Positions 43,778 through 49,553 of a DNA stretch of 49,553 nucleotides are shown piece by piece. The notes below the pieces were generated by a model. The model was not told where the DNA came from, made no database searches, and was given only the letters and a program-made list of their open reading frames with translations. Position 1 is the stretch's first letter. Each line of letters opens with the position of its first letter. Source of the stretch: Candidatus Fermentibacter danicus (lineage in GTDB: Bacteria; Fermentibacterota; Fermentibacteria; Fermentibacterales; Fermentibacteraceae); contig LKHC01000110.1 of NCBI GenBank assembly GCA_001618605.1, forward strand, positions 79,585 through 129,137, read 5' to 3'. A program made the position numbers and the translations under genes.

Positions 43778-45935
43778 CGGCTCCGTCGAGATAGTCGAGG
43801 CCCCGGATCCAGGGATGCTCCAGGGTTCGATCAGGGTCGATACTCTGTTCTCCGCGGTAAGCCCCGGGACCGAAGGCGGAAAGATCCGGTCCGGAAGGAT
43901 GTCGCTGCTCGAGAAGGCGCGTGCGAGGCCGGAGCAGGCCGCTCAGGCGCTGTCGATGGTCCGCACGCTGGGTCTCGCGAACACCATCCGGAAGGTGAGA
44001 TCAAGGCTCGAGGGCGCTCAGCCGCTCGGTTACAGCCTCTGCGGCAGGGTTACGGAAACGCTCGGGGACTGTCATGGAATCGCGGTAGGCGACCTGGTGG
44101 CCTGCGCAGGCGGCGGTTACGCAAATCACGCCGATCAGGCGGTCGTTCCGGCGAACCTTGCCGTGAAGGTGCCGGACGGTGTGGACCCGGCCGACGCGGC
44201 GTTCACCACTCTCGGCGCCATCGCCCTGCAGGGCGTCCGGCTGGCGGCACCCTCCCAGGGCGAATGCGCACTGGTGATCGGTCTCGGCATCATAGGCCAG
44301 CTCGGCTGCCAGCTTCTCAAGGCATCAGGATGCAGGGTGATGGGCATGGACACCAGCAGGTCGGCCGTCGAACTCGCCCTCTCCTCGGGCGGCGCCGACA
44401 CTGCTTCCGATTCCGATCCCGACTGCGTACTCCGTCAAGCCGAGGTCTTCTCCAGGGGCAGGGGTGTGGATCTCGTCCTGATCTGCGCCGGAACGAGCAG
44501 CAACGGCCCGGTCGAACTGGCCGGAGCCGCCTGCCGCAGGAAGGGCAGGGTCGTCGTCGTCGGAGCCGTCGGGATGGACATCCCTCGCGAAGACTACTAC
44601 CGCAAGGAGATTTCATTCACCGTTTCGTGTTCCTACGGGCCGGGACGGTACGATCCCTCCTACGAGGAGGGCGGGATCGACTATCCGCTGCCCTATGTGA
44701 GATGGACGGAGGCACGCAATATGGAGGCCGTTCTCGACGCCATGGCGTCGGGAGCTGTGCGGCCTTCCGTACTCGTCACCCACAGGATTCCTTTCGAAAG
44801 CGCGCCTTCCGCCTATTCCATGATCGCGGACGCCTCGGAGCACTTCTGCGGAATACTGCTCTCCTATGGAGTGAACGGCCGCCGCGCTCCCGTCGCATCC
44901 GTTCCGCTGGGCACCCGCAGGACGGGCGGCTCCGGTTCTCCAGGGATCTCGTTCATAGGCACGGGATCGTTCGCCCAGACCTTCCTTCTGCCCCAGGTAG
45001 CCCGCAGCGGCAGGGCGAGGCTCGAATCGATCTGTACGCGCTCCGGTCTCACGGCTGCGGACGCCGGCAGGCGGTTCGGCTTCGCGAGGGCGGTCTCGTC
45101 CCCCTCCGAAATAATGTCGGACGATTCAACGGACGCGGTCTTCATCGCCACGAGACACGACCGCCACGGCCCCGAAACGCTCGAAGCCCTGAGGGCCGGC
45201 AAGCATGTCTTCGTCGAGAAGCCGCTCTGCCTGTCCAGGGATGAACTCCGGGCGATTGCAGGAGCCTTCCTGAACTCGAATGAGCCCCCGGTTCTCATGG
45301 TGGGATTCAACCGCCGGTTCTCGAAGGCTGCTGCGGCGGCACGGAGATTCCTCGAGGAAACCGGACATCCTCTGGTCATGAACTACACCGTCGCAGCCGG
45401 CAGGATACCGGTCGACCACTGGACTCAGGATCCGGTGCAGGGCGGAGGCAGGATTCTCGGCGAAGTCTGTCACTTCATCGATCTCATGCAGTTCGTCTCC
45501 GGCTCGGAGCCCGTCTCGGTGAGGGCCGCTGCCCTCGGGCGGAATGACGAGGCCGTGCCTGCAAGGGACAATTCGATACTGCTGTTCGAGTTCTCCAACG
45601 GATCTGTCGGTACGGTCTCCTATGTCGCCGACGCCTCGAAGAAGGTTCCCAAGGAGCGTTTCGAGGCTTCCGGAGGAGGCAGGACGGCCGTGATCGACAA
45701 CTTCGCCCGGGTGGACCTCTTCGGTTCGAGGAAGGTCACGGTCCGGTGCAGGGGCAAGGGCCACGAGGAGGAGGTGGCCGCTTTCATCGATTCGCTCTAC
45801 TCAGGCCGGCCGCCGATCGCCTTCCGCTCCCTCGTCGCCACCACTCTTGCCGCCATCGCCTCGGAGGAGAGCCTCAGCGGCGGCGGGACCATGGCGATAG
45901 ACGTGGACGCCTTCCTCGGCTCCTCGGATGGGTGA
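43740..45935 (+). CDS. Bi-domain oxidoreductase: zinc-type alcohol dehydrogenase plus Gfo/Idh/MocA domain
   Basis: 731 residues. Residues 1 to about 390 are a medium-chain dehydrogenase: SAVSPGTEGGKI, LGYSLCGRVTE, VGDLVACAGGGYANHA, Rossmann GLGIIGQLGCQLLK (about 180). Residues from about 400 are a Gfo/Idh/MocA domain: ISFIGTGSFAQTFLLP (about 405), HVFVEKPLCLS with the EKP catalytic lysine (about 493), GFNRRFSKAA and GEVCHFIDLMQF. This fusion is known from exopolysaccharide clusters, often beside glycosyltransferases and polysaccharide-lyase-like proteins, with a still unclear role in sugar-nucleotide modification. GTG start at 43740. The next gene overlaps its end by 8 bp. Confidence 0.87.
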   Translation: MRTLRILGQRLSDGSVEIVEAPDPGMLQGSIRVDTLFSAVSPGTEGGKIRSGRMSLLEKARARPEQAAQALSMVRTLGLANTIRKVRSRLEGAQPLGYSLCGRVTETLGDCHGIAVGDLVACAGGGYANHADQAVVPANLAVKVPDGVDPADAAFTTLGAIALQGVRLAAPSQGECALVIGLGIIGQLGCQLLKASGCRVMGMDTSRSAVELALSSGGADTASDSDPDCVLRQAEVFSRGRGVDLVLICAGTSSNGPVELAGAACRRKGRVVVVGAVGMDIPREDYYRKEISFTVSCSYGPGRYDPSYEEGGIDYPLPYVRWTEARNMEAVLDAMASGAVRPSVLVTHRIPFESAPSAYSMIADASEHFCGILLSYGVNGRRAPVASVPLGTRRTGGSGSPGISFIGTGSFAQTFLLPQVARSGRARLESICTRSGLTAADAGRRFGFARAVSSPSEIMSDDSTDAVFIATRHDRHGPETLEALRAGKHVFVEKPLCLSRDELRAIAGAFLNSNEPPVLMVGFNRRFSKAAAAARRFLEETGHPLVMNYTVAAGRIPVDHWTQDPVQGGGRILGEVCHFIDLMQFVSGSEPVSVRAAALGRNDEAVPARDNSILLFEFSNGSVGTVSYVADASKKVPKERFEASGGGRTAVIDNFARVDLFGSRKVTVRCRGKGHEEEVAAFIDSLYSGRPPIAFRSLVATTLAAIASEESLSGGGTMAIDVDAFLGSSDG

Positions 45936-47145
45936 GGCGACCCGGCGGCTCGACAGGCTGGAGTCGATCGCCCGGAGCGCTTGGTCGCGCGAGAGGGCCC
46001 TCGGCTTCGCCGGACCCGATCCTTACGACGGCCTGAACAGCAGGCTTCTCAGTCCCGCCCTGTCGAGGTCGCGAGTTCTGAGGCTGGCTCTGATCCAGGC
46101 GGTGAAACGCTGCCCGTTCGACCCCAGACGCCTCCTGCTGATACCGCCGGGCGTCAATCCCAAGGGGCTTTCCCTGTTCCTCTCGGGGCTGGCGGATTTC
46201 CCCGCGATAGACCCTTCCGGCGTGGAAGCCGGAATCCTGCAGGATGCCCTCATCCGGCGCGCTTCCAGTGCGGACGGCACTCCCCTGTTCACTCCCGGCG
46301 CCTGCGGAGAATCTGCACTGCCGGCGGATGCACAGGCCGGCTGGGGCTACGACTTCCCCTGGCAGGGGAGGGCGTTCTTCCAACCCGATGGTTTTCCGAC
46401 CGTCGTCTGCACGAGCTTCGTCGTCGATTCCCTCTGCGACAGCGGCGCAGCCAGGGCGGGCGAGTTCCTCGAAGCCTCCGTGCGGTTCGTCAGGAAATCC
46501 CTGGGCCGGTTCGAGTGCCCGGACGGCGTCTGCTTCAGCTATTCCCCCAGGGATGCCTCGAGGGTCTACAACGCCTCCCTCTTTGCCGCGAAGATCCTCG
46601 CCAGGGGCCACGCGGCGGGTATCGGCGGAGGGCTCGATGCAGAGGTCTCCAGGGTGGCGGACTTCGTCATCTCGCGCCAGTCCCCCGACGGCTCCTGGCC
46701 CTACGGTGAAGCGCACCACTGGCAGTGGGTGGACGGCCTCCACACGGGTTTCGTTCTGGAGACGCTGATGTTTCTCGGGAGGACCCTCGGGCGGGACGAC
46801 TGGGATGAATCGATCCGGAGAGGACTCGGGTTCTATGCCGGGAATCTCTTCGCTTCTGACGGGACCGCGCTGTATCATCCCGGGTCCGGTTATCCCGTCG
46901 ATCCTCACAGCTACGCGCAGGGGATTCTGACGTGGCTCGCGGCCGGGCGTAACGGCTTCGAAGTGCTCGTTGATCCGGCCTCGATCGCGGACAGGGCGGT
47001 CGAACTCCTCTGGGACGACCGCCGTAGGGGATTCAGGATCAGGAGGAGCCGGTTCGACGCCTCGCGCACCATCTACTCCCGCTGGTCGCAGGCATGGATG
47101 TTCCGTGCGCTCGCAGCGCTGCTGAAGGAAGGCGGCCGGTCCTGA
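45928..47145 (+). CDS. Alpha/alpha-toroid-like protein of a polysaccharide cluster
   Basis: 405 residues, no signal peptide. Repeated helical hairpins with motifs such as GWGYDFPWQGRAFFQPDGFP, SPRDASRVYNASLFAAKIL, QSPDGSWPYGEAHHWQWVDG, HTGFVLETL, YPVDPHSYAQGI and YSRWSQAWMFRALAAL resemble the terpenoid-cyclase/glycosidase toroid fold. Related proteins are sometimes named delta-aminolevulinate dehydratase in databases, but no ALAD active-site sequence is seen here. Together with the bi-domain oxidoreductase and the DUF354 protein it belongs to a recurring surface-glycan gene set. ATG 45928 overlaps the preceding gene by 8 bp. Reaction unknown. Confidence 0.7.
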   Translation: MGEATRRLDRLESIARSAWSRERALGFAGPDPYDGLNSRLLSPALSRSRVLRLALIQAVKRCPFDPRRLLLIPPGVNPKGLSLFLSGLADFPAIDPSGVEAGILQDALIRRASSADGTPLFTPGACGESALPADAQAGWGYDFPWQGRAFFQPDGFPTVVCTSFVVDSLCDSGAARAGEFLEASVRFVRKSLGRFECPDGVCFSYSPRDASRVYNASLFAAKILARGHAAGIGGGLDAEVSRVADFVISRQSPDGSWPYGEAHHWQWVDGLHTGFVLETLMFLGRTLGRDDWDESIRRGLGFYAGNLFASDGTALYHPGSGYPVDPHSYAQGILTWLAAGRNGFEVLVDPASIADRAVELLWDDRRRGFRIRRSRFDASRTIYSRWSQAWMFRALAALLKEGGRS

Positions 47146-48164
47146 GAATCTGGTTCGACGCCGACAACGCCCCGCATGTCCCCGTGATGAGGCCGGTGGC
47201 CGCCGAGTTCTCGCGGATGGGCCACGAAGTGTTCTTCACCGCCCGCGACAGGTCGTCGACGTGCGAACTGCTGGATCTGTACAGGCTTTCCTACATCCGT
47301 GCCGGAGGCCGCTCGGTGAAGGGCGGTGCAGGGAAGGTGGTCAGCACGCTCCTGCGCTCTCTCGACCTTGCCGGATCCGTCAGGGACAAAAAGCCCTCGA
47401 TCTCGTTCGGGCACGGATCACGCTCCCTGCCGGTTGCGTCAGCCCTTCTCGGAATCCCGTCCGTGACGATGTTCGACTACGAATGGGTGAACCCGTCGAT
47501 CTACAACAGACTGTGCCGCACGATCCTCCTGCCGGAGGCGGTCGGGCTCGACCGTGCCCGCGAAGCCGGGATCGACACCCGGAAGACTCGATTCTTCCCG
47601 GGGCTCAAGGAGGAGCTGTATCTCTCGGACCATGAGTTTTCGGACATGCCCCGCGAGATATCCGTGCTGACCGGCGGCGCACCGTATGTCCTCCTGAGAC
47701 CCCCGGCCGTTACCGCCCACTACCACAATCCCGAGAGCGAGCGGATCTTCCACGCGCTCCTCGAGAACCTTTCGAAGCGCAACCTGCCGATTGTCTTCGT
47801 GCCGCGCTCGGGAGACGATCCGCTGACCGGGGCCGCGAGGCGCGTCGGGGCCGTCGTACCCGGCCGGGTGCTGGACGGGCCGGAGCTGGTCTGGAATGCA
47901 CTCCTGGTCGCAGGCGGCGGCGGCACCATGACACGCGAAGCTGCGGTGCTGGGCGTGCCCTCCGTGAGTTTCTTCATGGGCAGGCCCGGCCGCGTGGACG
48001 AGCATCTCGCTTCCCTGGGACGCCTGGTTGCCGTCCGTGACACGCAGTCCGCGCTTGCGCTCGACCCGGTGTCTTTCGAGAGACTCCCCCGCCTCGTGAA
48101 CCCGGGCCTCCCGGCCGTCGTCGCGGATCTCATTCTCGACCGCTCCGCCTGCGGACTCCGCTGA
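47142..48164 (+). CDS. DUF354 family GT-B-type glycosyltransferase-like protein
   Basis: 340 residues. The N-terminus RIWFDADNAPHVPVMRPVA is the usual start of DUF354 proteins, followed by GHEVFFTARDRS, SFGHGSRSLPVASALLGIPS and, at about 257, AGGGGTMTREAAVLGVPSVS, the equivalent of the UDP-binding loop in UDP-GlcNAc 2-epimerase/MurG-like folds. The conserved part begins exactly at CTG 47142, which overlaps the preceding TGA by 4 bp (CTGA); AAGGAAGG lies about 9 bases upstream. The only other in-frame start is ATG 47094, which would add 16 residues read across the previous gene. I therefore propose CTG initiation. Likely role in glycan assembly. Confidence 0.78.
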   Translation: MRIWFDADNAPHVPVMRPVAAEFSRMGHEVFFTARDRSSTCELLDLYRLSYIRAGGRSVKGGAGKVVSTLLRSLDLAGSVRDKKPSISFGHGSRSLPVASALLGIPSVTMFDYEWVNPSIYNRLCRTILLPEAVGLDRAREAGIDTRKTRFFPGLKEELYLSDHEFSDMPREISVLTGGAPYVLLRPPAVTAHYHNPESERIFHALLENLSKRNLPIVFVPRSGDDPLTGAARRVGAVVPGRVLDGPELVWNALLVAGGGGTMTREAAVLGVPSVSFFMGRPGRVDEHLASLGRLVAVRDTQSALALDPVSFERLPRLVNPGLPAVVADLILDRSACGLR

Positions 48165-48494
48165 GCGGTATGAATCAGGAAACGCATACAATCGGAACGA
48201 TCACGAGAGGGACCGGAGTTCCAGCCGGATCGGACATCAAGTAGCTCCGGAACGGTAGATGATTGTCCCGGACGAGGCGGCAAGCGCTTTCGACCCGGCT
48301 GGCGGAAGAAAACTCATGAGACTATGGAAGCATACTTGTCCCGAGTGAGACAGGCATGGTGATGATACATCATGGCCTTCAAGTCTAGTCTAGCTGTTTA
48401 ATTGACTTATAGATGGATACACAAGCATATACGCAGCTCTTCATAAACCTTATCTCGTTGTGGCGCTGCGAGATATCAGTGCATTTCAAGCATC
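48165..48494. other. Intergenic region between convergent operons
   Basis: About 330 bp with no supported gene. Only very short frames occur. The stretch 48380-48470 is more AT-rich than the rest of the window and contains TTGACT and TATAGAT-like words without a good promoter spacing. No hairpin with a T run was found by eye, and no tRNA-like fold was recognised. Confidence 0.6.
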
Positions 48495-49553
48495 TCAAGC
48501 CAGACCTGGGCCCTCGGGCCCTGGCTTCTCCCTGTCCACCTCGGAGACAGCGAAGGAAAACTTGCCGGAGCTGTTGAGCGGAATTGATTCCACGCGCCGG
48601 ATCACGACCTTCACTCCCGCCGGCAGAATCTCCTGTATCTCCCTCCCGAGCCTTTCCGCATCCTCATCGACGAAGCCGATGTCGGGGACTATCCGGACAA
48701 TGAGTTCCCCGGGCACCTTCTGGTAGATCTGTGACTGCCTGATGTGCGACATCCCCTTGAACGGGAAGGTGAGGTTAGAGGCGGAGAGGAGGGAACCGTC
48801 GGGCATGACGAGGAGATCCTCGGTCTTGGTCGACACGGCCATGATCCTGGGCGAGGTGCGCCCGCACGGGCATCCTCCCTCCATCAGCCGCGTCATGTCG
48901 CCGGTGCGATATCTCAACAGCGTGAAACCCGTATTGCTGAGGGAGGTGCCGACAAGCTCGCCGGTCTGTCCCGGTTCGGCGTCCCTTCCAGAGGAGTCGA
49001 GGATCTCGAAGAAGGAGTTCTCCCAGTTGACGTGAAGCCCGTTTCTGCATTCGAACTCGCTTGCAGAGACGACCCTCTCCGTCAGGCCGTAGAAATCCCA
49101 CAGGCCGCATCCGAAGGCGTCCTCAATGGCCTTCCTCTGGAAATCATGCAGAGGCTCGGCGCCGAAGAAGGCTCCCCGCAGCCTGTACTCGAGCCCATTG
49201 CTGCTCATCGCCAGGGCCAGGGCGTACAACGACGAGGGGTAGCCGGAGAGGAATGCCATGCTCCTCTCCTTCATGTAGGAAAAGTAGGACGGGGAGTTGT
49301 CCGGGGATATGTGGTACGTGGAAATGTATGAGAGCTTCGCCGGAGGGCACTCCCTCCAGAAGGGCGGCGATGTCTGCTCGATGGGTACTATCCGGTGGCC
49401 TCCGAGCATACCTGTCCAGTCCACTCCGAACCTGCAGCCGGCCGCAAGCCTGTGCCTCCAGATCAGAGCCCTCTCCCAGTCGATGGATTCCCGGTTCCAG
49501 TAGACCTTCAGAGGAAAGCCGGTGGTGCCGCTCGTACCGTGCCTGACCAGCTT
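48495..49553 (-). CDS. CapK/PaaK-like adenylate-forming enzyme, N-terminus beyond window
   Basis: About 352 residues visible; the frame is open to the end of the window. It carries the AMP-binding P-loop at the very start (HGTSGTTGFPLKVYW, 49542 downwards), then GYPSSLYALALAM, FFGAEPLHDFQRKAIEDAFG, DFYGLTERVVSASE, LLRYRTGDM and CPCGRTSPRIM. The cysteine pair in CPCG is typical of the phenylacetate-CoA ligase family. The C-terminal lid holds RRVESIPLNSSGKFSFAVSE with the catalytic lysine. In glycan clusters members are called CapK and are thought to activate or transfer an acyl group for capsule modification. The natural substrate is unknown. Confidence 0.82.
   Translation of the reverse strand, partial: KLVRHGTSGTTGFPLKVYWNRESIDWERALIWRHRLAAGCRFGVDWTGMLGGHRIVPIEQTSPPFWRECPPAKLSYISTYHISPDNSPSYFSYMKERSMAFLSGYPSSLYALALAMSSNGLEYRLRGAFFGAEPLHDFQRKAIEDAFGCGLWDFYGLTERVVSASEFECRNGLHVNWENSFFEILDSSGRDAEPGQTGELVGTSLSNTGFTLLRYRTGDMTRLMEGGCPCGRTSPRIMAVSTKTEDLLVMPDGSLLSASNLTFPFKGMSHIRQSQIYQKVPGELIVRIVPDIGFVDEDAERLGREIQEILPAGVKVVIRRVESIPLNSSGKFSFAVSEVDREKPGPEGPGLA

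Noticed and set aside
45928-47145. Delta-aminolevulinate dehydratase
   Set aside because: Some related proteins bear this name, but no ALAD active-site lysine or zinc motifs are visible and the fold looks like an alpha/alpha toroid.
1-49553. CRISPR arrays, tRNA, rRNA or prophage genes
   Set aside because: No spaced direct repeats, no cloverleaf-like sequence and no phage structural or integrase genes were recognised.

Overview
The window is GC-rich, gene-dense bacterial DNA with operons whose neighbouring genes overlap by 4 bp (ATGA, GTGA, TTGA). It carries no rRNA, tRNA or ribosomal protein gene, so the lineage is inferred. Outer-membrane lipid and barrel proteins, a gingipain-type C25 protease and several C-terminal domains of the type IX secretion (T9SS/FlgD-like) kind point to a Gram-negative member of the FCB group. 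A candidate phylum such as Fermentibacterota or a relative fits best, but this is a guess from gene content.

Layout. (1) Positions 1-19092, minus strand: one operon of 16 tightly packed genes for a surface polysaccharide. From promoter side to window edge it encodes a Dpm-type glycosyltransferase, a large propeller protein with a secretion-type tail, a FemAB/GNAT-like transferase, a GT-C-like membrane protein, a GT4-like glycosyltransferase, a Wzx flippase, a GT2, MurB, a GDP-4-keto-6-deoxymannose reductase, a second propeller protein, RmlA, RmlB, a UDP-xylose synthase, an SLBB export protein, a Wzz-like protein and a second flippase (cut by the window edge). (2) 19231-20570: two damaged genes, an outer-membrane barrel with an in-frame stop and a truncated phosphotransferase. 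(3) 20567-26993, minus: SppA with a barrel-like N-terminal domain, a REP-associated transposase (RAYT) flanked by 36-bp inverted repeats, a small membrane protein, a lipoprotein, a DUF1015 protein and a TPR-like protein. (4) 27049-33094, plus: AddB and AddA. (5) 33158-35368, minus: secreted C25 protease. (6) 35469-37541, plus: PlpD-type patatin with its own barrel. (7) 37544-42543, minus: sugar epimerase, LarB, cupin, HydE, a cysteine-less thioredoxin-like protein, a possible tiny gene and Gmd, with a decayed SpoIIE-type phosphatase upstream. (8) 43115-48164, plus: zinc-ribbon membrane protein, bi-domain oxidoreductase, an alpha/alpha-toroid-like protein and a DUF354 glycosyltransferase. (9) 48495 to the end, minus: a CapK/PaaK-like adenylate-forming enzyme, cut by the window edge.

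How it fits together. Most of the window serves the cell surface. Gmd (region 7) and the reductase (region 1) together would make GDP-D-rhamnose. RmlA and RmlB make dTDP-4-keto-6-deoxyglucose, UXS makes UDP-xylose, and the glycosyltransferases, flippases, Wzz and SLBB proteins assemble and export a glycan. The two propeller proteins in the same operon resemble PorZ, the T9SS component known in Porphyromonas to bind anionic lipopolysaccharide, and the window also holds a gingipain-like protease with a T9SS-type tail. This suggests a distant counterpart of the T9SS/A-LPS protein-anchoring system. Other points of interest are probable CTG start codons at operon junctions and a repeat that has rewritten the end of a neighbouring gene.
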